Shown here: positions 40,231 to 51,785 of the stretch, in pieces | Layout of the letters: each line of letters opens with the position of its first letter | Numbering within the stretch: the first letter of the stretch is position 1 | Assembly: GCA_020284085.1 (NCBI GenBank) | Contig: JACEVL010000154.1 | Location: 2,292,143-2,356,142, forward strand | Reading direction: 5' to 3' | Length of the DNA: 64,000 nucleotides | Source of the DNA: Aporrectodea caliginosa | Taxonomy: Eukaryota; Annelida; Clitellata; Crassiclitellata; Lumbricidae | Made by a program: the position numbers and the translations under genes | Notes under the pieces: model-generated | Told to the model about the DNA's origin: nothing | What the model saw: the letters and a program-made list of their open reading frames with translations, nothing else | Databases searched by the model: none

Positions 40231-41221
40231 CTCTGAACTAATCTGTCGAACTGTGTGGGAAATTCATGCCGAATTCTTTCCGAAAACCCATCAACACAAT
40301 TCTCATGTATCGCCAACGATGTGGTTGTTGTGTGGATTGTAAAACCTTAGGGTGTAATTATGTGCCTGTAAATTTCAGCTGACAACACATTTGTATAGTG
40401 CCTTGTAATGTGCTGGTAACAATGTAAAGCTCGGAATTGTTGTGGTGCCTCGCAAAGCCTGTGTCAATGAGACTTGGTTTTTCACTGACACTTTATCGTA
40501 TCATTTCCAGAAGAACCAAGTTGTTTGGTCGTTCTTTTCGTGCCAGGTCAGAATTTGTGGGTTATGTTCAGTTTATACAGGTCAGTGGCACAAATATCTT
40601 TACCCAGAGGGATCTGGTAACTGGAGGAAAATAGGGGCTCTAGGACAAGAAGTATCATTAGCTTCTTCAGCGACTGGGAAACCAACGCAGCTCGTTGTTA
40701 AAGTGTTAAAGAATGAGTTGATCATATAAGCAAATAGGATGTTCTTATTAGAAATATGTCTTGGAGGCCTGGTTCTGGTATTGAAAGATATATTGTTACT
40801 GAATGACGACAGATGCTGAAAACTGCGAACCAATGCAATAATTACAGAAGTCAGTTGATCATATACGGGATGTCCTTATTAGAAATAGGAAGCCTGGTTC
40901 TGGTATTGAAAGACATTGACTGAAGCACAGATATGAAAACTGCAAACCAACAAGGTCAGTTTATGCAGGTCCCTTGCCACTTAATGAGAAATAATTCACA
41001 GAAAACGTGGAAATTGGTCGTCATCTGGAAACCTGTTACAGAGATTATTGCAACTGCTGGCTCCTTTTGCCAGCGATGATTATGTGTACGCGGTTCAGAC
41101 TGCCTTTTCAGTTGTTACAAAATGTTTTAGAATCATTTATTCTGATTGTTTTCATTGTGAATGGTTGTTGGAGTTTCAGTTTATAAGACTTATAAATTTG
41201 AATCAACGTATACTGAGATTG

Positions 41222-41515
41222 ACCTGACATATATCTAGACTGACCTGACGTGATGTATGTATGTATGTATGTATGTATGTATGTATGTTGTTATAGCGCC
41301 CCTTCAAGATTTCTACCGACTCCCGACTACAGCTCAGACACTGAGTCGGAGTTTCACGCTGAACCGCATGAGCAATTGCGAGCGAAGGACTTGCCCAGGG
41401 TCCCTCACGCGGCGGCTGAGGATTGACCCTCCGGCTGCAAGGACATACCCCTATATATCTAGATTGACCTGACATATATTTAGATTGACCTGACATATAC
41501 CTAGTTGACATGATT
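41222..41515. repeat. 22-bp minisatellite interrupted by an insertion
   Basis: ATATCTAGATTGACCTGAC-like units occur at 41213-41250 and again at 41453-41512. Between them lie a GTAT microsatellite (41252-41287) and a 170-base block with TATAGCGCCCCTTCAAGA, which looks like an inserted repeat. Confidence 0.7.
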
Positions 41516-41902
41516 TTGTAAGCATATGGATTGTAATGTGGTTTTATTTATGAACATCGTTTAGACTGTGTAGACAGAAATCATGGTTTTACTCTTTTGC
41601 TGTAGAATAGAAACTGGATGTCTGGTTTCGTTTTTCAGGTATTTGGTTTGTTGCATAATGTATTATCGTATAATACTATATGGTGTGCACTAAAAACTAA
41701 TTTTTTATAACTCAGTGTGGCTGTTGTTTTTGTACAGAATTGTTACTTGAGATGTTTGAAGGTTTTTATATTTTCATGAATTCTGCCGTAGAGCTTGTGA
41801 GATTGCAAAAAATGAACTGCTGAAATTCATGTAATGTGCATTGATTTATTTTACCTGCATGGTCTCAAAGCGCGTTAGCAATTGTTTATCCACTTTTGGA
41901 GA

Positions 41903-41908
41903 AATAAA
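41903..41908 (+). promoter_or_regulatory. Candidate poly(A) signal of the LC3C-like gene
   Basis: AATAAA about 1.7 kb after the stop codon. Confidence 0.4.
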
Positions 41909-43489
41909 GCCAGCAAAAGAAAGAATTTTCCTCATTTTAGTTCTGAACATTGTTTAATAAATTAGTAATCGATTAACAATTATTGCTATGTTTAGAACTG
42001 TGATGTGCATTAAGCTGTGTTCCTTGGTAGATTACTGGGTCCTGAAGTGGACATAAGTTGTGTTTTTGTACACCTGTCACATTCAGTTGTGTGGTTTCAT
42101 GTCAACTTCAACATAAAAGAGTAGACCACTAGAGAAACTTACAAGAGATAAATAGCTAAAGAAGGAATGATGAAAGTCTACAAAGCAAACCTTTTAAGTT
42201 ATGTGGAATCAGGGGGAAAGGATGGGGAACAGGAGGGGATGAGCGATGGGGAAGGCCTGATTGTGGGTGGGGGTTGAGCTAGATATGGGATATCAGAAGG
42301 GGCATTCGCTAAACTAGGGCGTAAATGCTCTACGTGGGATAGACCAGTGATTCGGCAGTTTTCTTAATATGGAGCTTCAGTTGCTTGACATGGTGTCTAA
42401 CAAAGGAAATGAAAGAATTGTAGCCTATATAAGGCATGATACTTAACGTTGCGGTTGTTTCACATCATCGAAGATGGAAGAACTACTACAAAAGACTTTG
42501 CCAAAGACTTTGTCTGATGTAAACATGTTAATTTAAAATGATTAAGTATAAATTGTTTATAAAGTCACGCAACCTCCGTTCAATTTGTGGCGTGTTAGAA
42601 CTGATTTAATCAAACCAGGAAGTAGGCCTATAGGTACAAAGCAGTAGGCTAATTACTGTCAATTAATTGTCACACCAGCTCCGTTTACAAGCCTAATTAA
42701 AGTAAGCCTATGCATGCAAAGCACTGTTGAGTTATGTCCACGCGTGGTCTTTGTGCTACAGCAGTGAGGCCTAGGCCTATGCTAAGAGGCCCTGATCACA
42801 TGCATAGGTGTAGGTTGAAGCCCGTGTTAACCGTTCGAGTGTTGACCCGGTGGCCTCAAGAACAAGTCGATCGAGTAGATTCTTCCTCGTTGAAGCACTC
42901 GATTATATTGGCCGCCATTGACGGCTGGCTGAGCGTCCAGCGCGAACCAACAAGACGCCGATCATTATATATGAAGAGTTCGCAAGAGGCAAAGCATAGG
43001 AAATTGCAAGGCAACAACAGGCGACGATTTCGTAAGTAGATTTCAGCTTCGTCTTAAATTGAACTGTGTTTGTCGAGCAAAACTTGTTCTATAGTCAGCA
43101 TAATTTATGCCTTCCGTTAAGCTAACCAAGAATTTGCGATAGCATTGTTCTTAGCCTACGTCTTGAGTTTAGAGCTCTCAGCTCGTAGGCTGGAGGCCTA
43201 TGTTTCGTAATGCTAACGTTTCTTTTACTATCTAATGCTGAGGTATCTTTTACTATCCTAATGTTTCCTAATGCTAACGTTTCCTAATCGTACATGTTTC
43301 ATAATGCTCGTATAGCCTACGTGCATTAGGAAACGTGCCCTCACTTCTAGTTCTAGTCTATGTAGGCCTACGTATAGACTAGAAAGGCGTCTAGACAATT
43401 TTTAGTCTACATGTATGTAAAAAGCCTACTGCATAATTCAATGTATGTCTATTGCGCAATTAATTGACCCTTTAAAGACAAGCAGCCCT

Positions 43490-43695
43490 GACCAGCGATG
43501 ACCGAGGAGGTCATGGGGTATGTATGAGAATGACACGCTAGGTGGTTGGTGTGAGAGCACGGCTTGTAACTCGGAGAGTAGGGGTTCCACCCTCCCTGGA
43601 GATTTTTGGGCAAGACATTGACGTAGGGCCTACAGTTGCTAATTAGGGCCATCGCTTGATGCTTAGTCATTGTGGCGCTTAATAAATACATCAAT
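43490..43695 (+). repeat. tRNA-derived SINE-like sequence
   Basis: CTAGGTGGTTGGTGTGAGAG (A-box-like) and GGGGTTCCACCCTCC (B-box-like), then a body ending AATAAATACATCAATAACAA with a short AT-rich tail. Confidence 0.5.
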
Positions 43696-43774
43696 AACAA
43701 TAATTTGAACTAGAATTCTTAGGCATAATATGGGCCTATGTATAATATACCTAGGCCTGTATATATAGGCCTAT

Positions 43775-43923
43775 ATATATATATGTATGCATGTATGTAT
43801 GTGTATGTATGTATGTATGTATGTATGTATGTATGTATGTATGTATGTATGTATGCATGTATGTAATGTATGTATGTATGTATGTATGTGTATATATATA
43901 TATAGCTATGACCATGTGTGTAG

Positions 43924-43963
<40 letters not shown>

Positions 43964-43988
43964 TGGGTGTGTGTGTGTGTGTGTGTAT
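43775..43988. repeat. (GTAT)n, (GTGC)n and (GT)n microsatellites
   Basis: About 110 bases of GTAT, then TA, then about 45 bases of GTGC/GCGT, then GT. Open frames here are simple repeats only. Confidence 0.95.
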
Positions 43989-44629
43989 TTAGGTATACTT
44001 GGCTAGCTATGACTGTATGAATAAGCTTAGTGCCATTCGCAATACACTGGACCAAGTGATTTTGTACATGCAAGATTCTAGGTCCAATCTATGCAGCAGG
44101 TAGGCCTATTCCTATGGGTCTAAATGCAGATGTGTCGGCCTAAACGTGGCCTAAACCGAGGCATGAGTGCAAATGCGAGCCACGAGATAGCGTATAATGC
44201 CGCACGTGTCTCGACTTGTGAGACTTGTTGGCGACTATGTTTACCATGGCGACCATGACATGTGTTAGTGCTTAAGGTGTCGCAATGCTGACCACTACTT
44301 GATCTTGTCTACGACAAAGTCCACACCTACATGTAGGCTGCTACAAGAACAGATCGACAGCTTGCAATAAACTATTATTTATTAAGTATCTGGCACTTAC
44401 GGGTAGGCCCTATAGCTACACTAATAGGTCTACGGCGTCTACGTAATACACAAGCATAATTATTATATACACACTAGTATTAGCAGCATAGACCAATATT
44501 ATAATGTATTATTACTATGTAGTGTAATATCATTCTTATGTATAAGAGGTCTATTATAATTAACCATATATATTTTGCCATGCCATATATACCAATGGAT
44601 AGTCCCACGTAGCCTACACACCTACACAC

Positions 44630-44824
44630 ACATACATACACATAGGCCTACAGAGAGAGAGAGAGAGAGAGACAGAGACAGACAGACAGACAGAGAGACA
44701 GAGACAGAGAGACAGAGAGACAGAGACAGAGACAGAGACAGAGAGATGCACACACCTACACACGGGCACACCTACACACACACTTACCTACACACACACT
44801 TACCTACACACACCTATACACACG
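44630..44824. repeat. (AG)n/(ACAG)n/(CA)n microsatellite cluster
   Basis: CA, GA, GACA and ACAC-CTAC blocks in succession. Confidence 0.95.
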
Positions 44825-45109
44825 CGATCGCATAGATACGCATATAGTGGTTGTGCACGCATTGGATCTTTGAAAGTCTTTGATATTGTAATCACTTTAT
44901 GATTGACTGTTGAGGAGCGAAACAAAATTTAGCTGCACGACTACAGGTCTATACTGGGTGCAAGGGACAAATCAAACCGAATAACTGACGGCATGTTTAC
45001 AGGCACAGAACTAAAGTATAACTGCGATATCTATAGCAATGTCGGTCTGTGAGCTTCTGCGAGAAGGCATAATGAAGGACTATACATAGACAGAAACAAA
45101 GACAGACCG

Positions 45110-45202
45110 GCAGAGAGAGAGAGACATAGAGAGACACAGAAAAAGAAGAGACAGACAGACAGACAGACAGACATACAGACAGACAGACAGACAGAGACAG
45201 AG
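45110..45202. repeat. (GACA)n microsatellite
   Basis: GAGA and GACA runs upstream of the CXorf65 homologue start codon. Confidence 0.9.
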
Positions 45203-45380
45203 GAGGAGTATCTACGCGTAATCCTGTTTGTGGCTTATGCGTATAGGTTGCTTCGGATATGCGTTTGAACGCATTGGTTGCAAACTGAATTGATTCGTTG
45301 CTATCCTTCTATTTCTTGGTCTGTTTATGCACAGGTAAATCTATCTGTACAGGTAAATACGTGGCCGACCGCTGTGGAGG

Positions 45381-45522
45381 ATGTTCATCAAGGTGAAGTA
45401 CGGAGATAACGAGACGCTGCTCTGCAATCCGAGCTGCGCCGCAATCAACCTGTTGCATAGCATCAAGAGAAGAACTGGATACAGCGACAGGACGATCGTC
45501 GTTGATCTATCAGATGAAAAAG
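45381..45522 (+). CDS. CXorf65: CXorf65-like exon 1 (coding)
   Basis: 47 codons plus one base. A possible acceptor TCTGTACAG lies about 30 bases before the ATG, so an upstream untranslated exon is likely. The frame stays open into the microsatellite, but that extension (runs of SLSLCLCL) is not protein-like. Confidence 0.82.
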
Positions 45523-45741
45523 GTCGACAGATCAGTCTGATGGTTATATCCATCTGCTGGATGTCTCATCTTCCTGTCTACACTGCTGTCTGTCTTTATT
45601 TGTATCTGTGTGTCTGTCTCACTATCGATTTTCTATCCATCCTCTGTCTGTCTGTCTCTTTCTGTCTCTGCAGCTATCTCTCGTCTTTGTTTCTCTGTCC
45701 TTCGCTGACTCTCTGTCTCTCTGTCTCTGTCTCTGTCTCTG

Positions 45742-45772
<31 letters not shown>

Positions 45773-46085
45773 GTCTCTGTCTCTGTCTCTGTCTCTGTCT
45801 CTGTCTCTGTCTCTGTCTCTGTCTCTGTCTCTGTCTCTGTCTCTGTCTCTCTTTCTCTGTCTCTGTCTCTCTCTGTCTCTCTCTCTGTGTCTCTGTGTCT
45901 CTCTCTGTCTGTCTCTCTGTCTCTGTCTCTGTCTCTCTGTCTCTGTCTCTGTCTCTGTCTCTGTCTCTGTCTCTGTCTCTGTCTCTGTCTCTGTCTCTGT
46001 CTCTGTCTCTCTCTGTCTCTGTCTCTGTCTCTGTCTCTGTCTCTGTCTCTGTCTCTGTCTCTCTCTGTCTCTGTCTCTGTCTCTG

Positions 46086-46162
<77 letters not shown>

Positions 46163-47354
46163 ACCAATATTTTTAACTCTCACTGTCAATTTCTCTCACT
46201 TTTTCGCTCTCCATTTGTCTCACACTCGGTCTCCTCTCCCTCTACTCACCTTCCATCTCTCAAATCTATCTTTTTCATTCTATGTTCTTCATTCTATCTC
46301 TCTCACTCGCAATCTCTCACTTCTTGTCACTCTTTCCTACACTTTTTCTCACTCTCTCTGACCTTCCGTCTCACGTTAATTCTCTTATCCTTCCTCTCTC
46401 TCACTTGTCTTTCACTCATTCTCTCCCTCTCTCCGTCTCCCATTCACTCTCAGTATCACTTCCTTCCTTTCTTTCTCTTAATCTTTCCTATACTCTCTCG
46501 CTGGGTTACGCACTCCCACATTCTGTTTCCAGTTCTGCTGCTTTCGCTGTCTCTTTTTTTGATTTCTTACTCCTTGACCTGCCGCTTGGTGAGCTCGAGT
46601 TGCTTGGGTTATGGTTATTTATCAGTTAGCCTGACCTATAATCTGGTTTTAATCTGGCAACTTCAATAGTCACTTCTGTGTTGAAGTGCATTTCGTAACC
46701 ACAATAATACTCTCGATCGATACAACGGGGATTTAAAGACACCATATATACGTATACATTGCAATCGATCTCTGGAGATATGCATTTCAGTCAGTCAGTC
46801 AGTCAGTCAGTCATTCATTCATTCAGTCAGTCAGTCAGTCATTCAGTCAGTCATTCAGTCAGTCAGTCAGTCAGTCGGCCAGTCAGTCAGTCAGTCAGTC
46901 AGTCAGTCGGCCAGTCATTCATTCATTCATTCAGTCAGTCAGTCAGTCAGTCAGCTGATGATTCATTGATCTTATGTTCAACTGATTTATTGACGAATTA
47001 ACTATGGACTGGTTTTTCAATGGTTTAGGTCTTGTCCAAGAGCTGGAGGCCCACAAATACGACCCTGCCTCCAACTACCTGACATCGCACAGAACGTACA
47101 TCCTGGTCCAAAAGCAGGCGCTGTCTCCCATACCAGAGGACATGGATCTAGGAGAAGGAAACGCCGTCCAGTACGAATACATTCCGCTTCTGAATAACTG
47201 TCTGGAATTATTCCCTGACTACAAGCTCCAGGTCCAGGCGAACGACCTCCACCAGAAGAAACCCCAAAGGAGACCGATTCGAGGAAAGGCGGCCAGTCCA
47301 GCTGGACTGAAGGTCGCCAAGGGAGACAGAAAAGTCGTCCCCAAGAGAAGATAA
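45381..47354 (+). CDS. CXorf65: CXorf65-like protein (function unknown)
   Basis: Two exons, 45381-45522 and 47029-47354, give 155 residues. The first exon starts MFIKVKYGDNETLLCNPSCA and continues AINLLHSIKRRTG, VVDLSDEKG. The second has YDPASNYLTSHRTYILVQKQ, then YEYIPLLNNC and a basic tail GDRKVVPKRR. This order (short strand, LL-x-x-I helix, VDL..E.G turn, then AS.YL..R..Y and PLL) is that of the small uncharacterised CXorf65 family, human length about 183. The donor would be G|GTCGAC, which is weak; the acceptor TGGTTTAG is ordinary. The intron holds about 570 bases of CT-rich microsatellite. No enzymatic motif is visible. Confidence 0.8.
45596..46165. repeat. (CTCTGT)n / (CT)n microsatellite in the CXorf65-like intron
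   Basis: About 570 bases of CTGTCT hexamer-like repeats with CT runs, pyrimidine-only on the plus strand apart from G in each unit. It continues as degenerate CT-rich sequence to about 46500. Confidence 0.97.
46788..46956. repeat. (TCAG)n/(TCAT)n tetranucleotide repeat
   Basis: CAGTCAGT with interspersed CATTCATT blocks, about 75 bases before CXorf65-like exon 2. Confidence 0.95.
47029..47354 (+). CDS. CXorf65: CXorf65-like exon 2 with stop
   Basis: Starts GLVQELEAHKYDPASNYL after TTTAG and ends KRR-TAA (47352-47354). Codon use and lack of repeats contrast with the surrounding microsatellites. Confidence 0.85.
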
Positions 47355-47481
47355 CGAACAGCAGGAGTAGAGTTGGGCATACACAAGATGATCCTGTCCA
47401 TCAAATTCGTCTTGCGGAAGCCGTATCAGTCACTGCATTATTATCAGATCTCGTCATAGCGATGTTGAATTTCAAAGCCGA

Positions 47482-47487
47482 AATAAA
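47482..47487 (+). promoter_or_regulatory. Candidate poly(A) signal of the CXorf65-like gene
   Basis: AATAAA about 128 bases after the stop codon, a usual distance. Confidence 0.55.
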
Positions 47488-47762
47488 TTTGCGATCAGTA
47501 CTTGCCTATAATCAGAATTGGAGTTATACTGACGAGATTCTAAGGAGGATCCTTTGTACGTCATGGTTCACGCGCTATAGGTCATAATTATACGGCATTA
47601 TATTATAATTATATATTATTATAATATTATATTCAATCGCGAATTCTATGCATTAGTTTTACATATTATTGTGTATCGACACTGACGACGACACACCTAT
47701 TTAAGATTCTAACGGATTTTCTATACCTTTGTGTTGACAATGTTCTCGTGTATCTATGGGCT

Positions 47763-48178
47763 CTATTCTGCAGAGGCAATGGCCTACATGTGGGTTTAGA
47801 AAGGCCTTGGAAGCACGACATAACGAGACGAGAGCTTCTATCAGCTGTTACATATTAGGTAAAATGCCTAAACTATAGCATAATGTAGGGCTATGTCCAT
47901 GCAAATATAGAAAGCACAGCAAAGCCACAATACATGCACGCGTGGTCCCAATATGTAAATACCTATTTTATCTAACATTCTGCAGAGACAATGGCCTACA
48001 ATCATGTGGGTTTAGAGAGGCCTTGGAAACACGACATAGCCAGACCTTATATCAGCTGTTACACATTAGGTAAAATGCCTAAATTATTAAGCATATGTAG
48101 GGCTATGTCCATGCAAATATAGAAAGCACAGCAAAGCCACAATGCGTGGTCCGTAAATACCTATTATTATCTAGCACT
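47763..48178. repeat. Tandem duplication, two units of about 200-215 bp
   Basis: 47763-47977 and 47978-48178 share TTCTGCAGAG.CAATGGCCTAC, TGTGGGTTTAGA.AGGCC, ATCAGCTGTTACA.ATTAGG and GGGCTATGTCCATGCAAAT, with indels. The downstream copy is followed by TAGCACTCC. Confidence 0.88.
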
Positions 48179-48214
48179 CCCTTTAGCTAACCTGAGAGGC
48201 CTCCGTTTGAATAG

Positions 48215-48480
48215 GCCTAGTGCGTTAGCGACTTCATTTTCTTATAATAAGAATGTTATACTCTGTAAAAATGTATGTATACCAAAGTGCAGATACAATA
48301 AATAATATACTTACTTACTTGAGAACAGCAGGCCAGTCTCCTCCTTTGCCGTCTGGTCTTCCCACTGACAGTGTCCGTTCAGTGTACTCATTGCAGTACA
48401 CCGAATTGGCTATGGGGGGGACGCAAGTGAAGCCGTCATTCTGAAATATTTTCTCCCTTGGCGAGGAATTGAACACTCAA
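48215..48480 (-). repeat. tRNA-derived SINE, copy 3, interrupted
   Basis: The minus strand has the same body order as 61965-62270: CACTGTCAGTGGGAAGA, GAGGAGACTGGCC, AATGAAGTCGCTAACGC. About 70 bases are inserted between the last two, including a TTACTTAC run. The tRNA-like head reads GGTTGAGTGTTCAATTCC on the minus strand. Confidence 0.75.
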
Positions 48481-49334
48481 CCTTTACAATTATGGAGCAG
48501 GTCCTATACACGTAATTCGAACACGGTCTGTAGTTTGAAACCCTATGCATTTGTACATTTCCTTAAGTCGTCATATAGAGATATTTATTTATACAAATGC
48601 TGTAGGTAGTGAAATTGTTTTAAGTCTTAAATGCTTCCTCTGTGTTGTTTCTTTTCTAAATTAACGAATTATTGTATCAACTCTAATCACGATATGGTTG
48701 CCTATAAACTAACAATGCTGCTGAAAGGTGCACTAAAAAGGCGCTATATTATTGTGCATCTCTTATATTAACATTTTCCATAGCGTCTTTCTAAGTACGT
48801 CTATGGACACCATTCGCTGTTTAAGTGATGTTAGAGGTCATTAAGAGCATCAGTGGTCATTATTATAATGGCAAAACTGAAGCTCGAGAGAAGAAACGGT
48901 AAGATAAGGTGAGATAAGATTATATCTGTGTCTCTGTCTGTTTTTTTCTGTAACTTTATTTATTTATTTCTGTCTGTTATTATTTGTTTAATTTTATTCT
49001 TGTCTGTCTTTGATTCATCTGTCACTATTTAGTGTCATCAGTTGATAAATAAAATAGCACAGAACTGCTAAGTTATCTAAAATGCAAAATGTTGTCTTTG
49101 TACACAGTAATCTCCGATTGACTGATCTCTGTCTCTTATATAAGTCTCAATTTTTGATAATGTACACTCTCCGTACAAAATTTAGTTTTTAATTGTTTAT
49201 GTTTATGTCAGCATGGACTTATGTGGACTTGTGCATACAATTTAAATTTTAAAAAATTCAGTATTTTCAATAACTCAATTTCTTATTAAACCAAACATAT
49301 GAAAAAGAAAATAACTGTTGTAGATTCTCTCTCT

Positions 49335-49612
49335 CTGATTAAAATTAAATTCTGTCTGTCTGTCTGTCTGTTTTTACCGTCTATCAGATTTGTGTGATAC
49401 GTATAGGTACTCTGTCTGTCTGCTCTCTTCATCCACCAATATCTTCTGTCTGTCTCAAAGTCTGATTCTGTCTGTCTCTCTGTCTGTCTCTGTATCTCTG
49501 TCTCTGTCTGTCTCTCTTTGTTTCTCTGTCTCTCTATCTCTGTCTCTCTCTGTCTGTCTGTGTGTCTCTCTCTGTCTGTCTGTCTCTGTCTGTCTCTCTC
49601 TTTCTCTTTTTT
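49335..49612. repeat. (CTGT)n / (CTCTGT)n microsatellite
   Basis: CTGTCTGT blocks with CTCT interruptions and two unique islands near 49380-49450. Confidence 0.95.
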
Positions 49613-50637
49613 ATAAATAGGCATATACATGTGGTCTTCTGTAGTAAAACATCTTTCGTAGTTATATGGGATTTGCCATTGGCATACTGTCAAGTATAGG
49701 TATCGTTATACAAACTTCAAAATTAAAAAAGATGCCTTTGACAGCTACGGTCATTGGTCTCGCATTAGGCCTATCTATTGCTGTGTCACCAGTGGTACAA
49801 AGCGGACCAACTATGCATGGGTCCAACGACCGTGGTTGTCTCTTGGAGAGTATTAATGGGGTCCAAAATCACTGAAAACAGCGAAGGCAGAAGCTAACGA
49901 AAACATTCTCACACATCCCCACCTATATACTCGAATTCCGACCTTTAAATTCACTATCAGCAGTAAAATCTTCTTATCAGAAAAACACTTTGAAAAAGAC
50001 AAATCAGTCGTTGAATTTTTTCGAACATTTCAAAGGGGCAAGGCCACAAAACAAGGCAGTTTGCAAGCATACGTATGCAAACACAATATTTGAACTAGTT
50101 AAGAAGCGCAAAGAAGGGGAGAGTGCCACAAGACGCACCCCTTTTCGTTTCTAGCTTGAAACTTTGTGGAACTTTCCCCTATGCATATGTATGCAGAAAG
50201 AATTTTTAACATCGCGAAGCACAAAGCCACAACAATAAAATAAGAGACTCGACATTATTTAATTTAGCCTAAGATATTTTATAAGGAAAATCAAATTTTA
50301 TAGATAAATACCACGCTTAAAGAAATGGCCGATATGTTTTGCTGAGAAACCAAAACGTGGCCTGCTTCAGTAGGCTACTGTTGAAGCTTAGACCGGCTTT
50401 GCTCGAAGACTTTTTGACATAGCTCTGAGTGTGACAATCTCTGTGGCTAATTCTCCAATGATTGGATGGACTCCACTATCGCCAAGAATTTGCTTCCCAA
50501 AATCAAACCTAATGTGCCACGAAGAGGAAGAGCAGTCCCTTGAGCTAACATAAGAGACAGCCATGGGTACGAAGTGTTAGCGACTTCATTTAGTAAGCCG
50601 TGGCATATGAGGTCAAAGTTCATAACACGACTCAACG

Positions 50638-50720
50638 AAACATAACATCACATATCACAACATAACATAACACAGCATGACATAACATAACATAACATAA
50701 CATAAACATAACATAACATG
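50638..50720. repeat. (ACATA)n pentamer microsatellite
   Basis: CATAACATAACA runs with minor changes. Confidence 0.9.
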
Positions 50721-50734
50721 GGTTCAGGTTATCT

Positions 50735-50850
50735 GATTATCGTTAACGATAGTCATAGTTATCGTTAACGATAACTGTAACTAAAATATCATTTACTTTA
50801 ACTATAACGAAAATAACACTAACGAAAATTCATCGTTATTTTCGTTAAAA
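50735..50850. repeat. Palindromic GTTAACGATAAC-rich MITE remnant
   Basis: Multiple TCGTTAACGATA palindromes and AACGAAAATAACACTAACG, resembling the arms of the 37277 and 63309 elements. Confidence 0.5.
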
Positions 50851-51392
50851 AAAATAGCTGATTCAGAGGACATTTAATCTACACTAGAACTACTGCAACC
50901 TACTGGGGGTATATGACCCGAATCCAATTCTTCCAAGACTTAAAAGTTCTGATGGGATAGACAGCAAAGTTCACAGCTTCACAGGCTGCGTTCTGAAATG
51001 GCGTTATTAGTATCTTTAAACTAATTGCTATATAAATTTTCCTCTTATATGTATACTATTTACGACGAAATATGTTAGCTCAAGAATATAAACGTCATAT
51101 GGTTCATGATGTAGTTGAAGGTCATTGCGATAAAACGTCTGAAGTCTGGTACAGAGTCCGGGTTTGGAAAAGGCGGCGAAGTTTTTATGTCCACGTCCAA
51201 CACAACATGGTCCTCATTAACGAGTCGCTCAGTCCAAGCACAAACATTTCTTGTTTTCAACAACTTCTAATTAGGACGACACTTAAGTTTTTTTCCAGAC
51301 ATTTCAGGAAGGGGAGTCTAGCTTGCTAAGTAGTTTCGTATTTAGTCTACACGTGCAAAAATGATCTAATAGACCTATGTTCTCTTATTATC

Positions 51393-51785
51393 CATCTAGT
51401 TTAACTTGCGGGAATCTTGATTGCTTGCATCTTGATTGATTGAGCCACAGGCTAAATAGTCAAATCTTGCGACGACTAGTTCGATCATACAATCATTCAA
51501 TCGTCGTGAAACTTGGCAGACAGACTCGCCCGCGCACACACTTCATTCTATCAAAATTTCAGCTCCCCAAAAAGGCTAGCTTATAGAATCGGGGACTCAA
51601 CTTTTCGAATCGGGGAATCCCTTTTCCGATACGCACCGTTGTGATTGGCCAGCGTTGTGATTGGCTGCAACAATAATGGGTGCGCTGCCTCGCAAGCGTG
51701 CTATGTTGTAAAATGAACGCGGACTATTTTCAGAGTACACGTTATAGGATGCTAGATGGATATAGTAAAAAACTTTGTTTTTACT
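51393..51785 (+). repeat. About 390-bp segment duplicated at 60363-60760
   Basis: Collinear with 60363-60760: CCATCTAGTTTAACTT, GTCAAATCTTGCGACGACTA, TTCAGCTCCCC, CTTATAGAATCGGGGACTCA, paired ATTGGCCAGCGTTG / ATTGGC (inverted CCAAT boxes) and ATGAACGCGGACTATTTTCA. Both copies are open for MNADYFQSTRYR.LDGYSKKL. Looks like the promoter and first codons of a repeated gene or element. Confidence 0.85.

Larger units (their letters stand above)
40231..41920 (+). other. Probable LC3C-like 3' UTR and flank
   Basis: No coding signal. The first AATAAA with a good downstream context is at 41903. Two near-copies of a segment lie at about 40700-40840 and 40850-40960 (GAAATA.G..CTGGTTCTGGTATTGAAAGA), so the UTR has a small internal duplication. 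Confidence 0.45.
41921..45380. other. Intergenic stretch, microsatellites and TAGGCCTA palindromes
   Basis: No gene supported. A 101-codon frame at 42734-43036 ends beside a GTAAGT at 43034 and could overlap a 5' exon of the next gene, but its protein has no family features. Contains the G-rich patch 42208-42275, a SINE-like sequence at 43490 and several microsatellites. Confidence 0.4.

Noticed and set aside
42734..43039. 101-codon plus-strand frame next to a GTAAGT
   Set aside because: Position would suit a 5' exon of the CXorf65-like gene, but there is no protein similarity and the surrounding sequence is repeat-like; left unannotated.
43787..44020. Open frames of MYVCMYVCMYV type
   Set aside because: GTAT and GTGC microsatellite translations.
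45381..46669. Long reading frames of 326 and 353 codons (and minus-strand mates) rich in Ser-Leu-Cys or Arg-Asp-Glu
   Set aside because: They are translations of the CTCTGT/CT microsatellite; open in several frames at once with no family features.
49666..49875. 69-codon frame with hydrophobic stretches
   Set aside because: Looks membrane-like but no homology, splice sites or conservation evidence.
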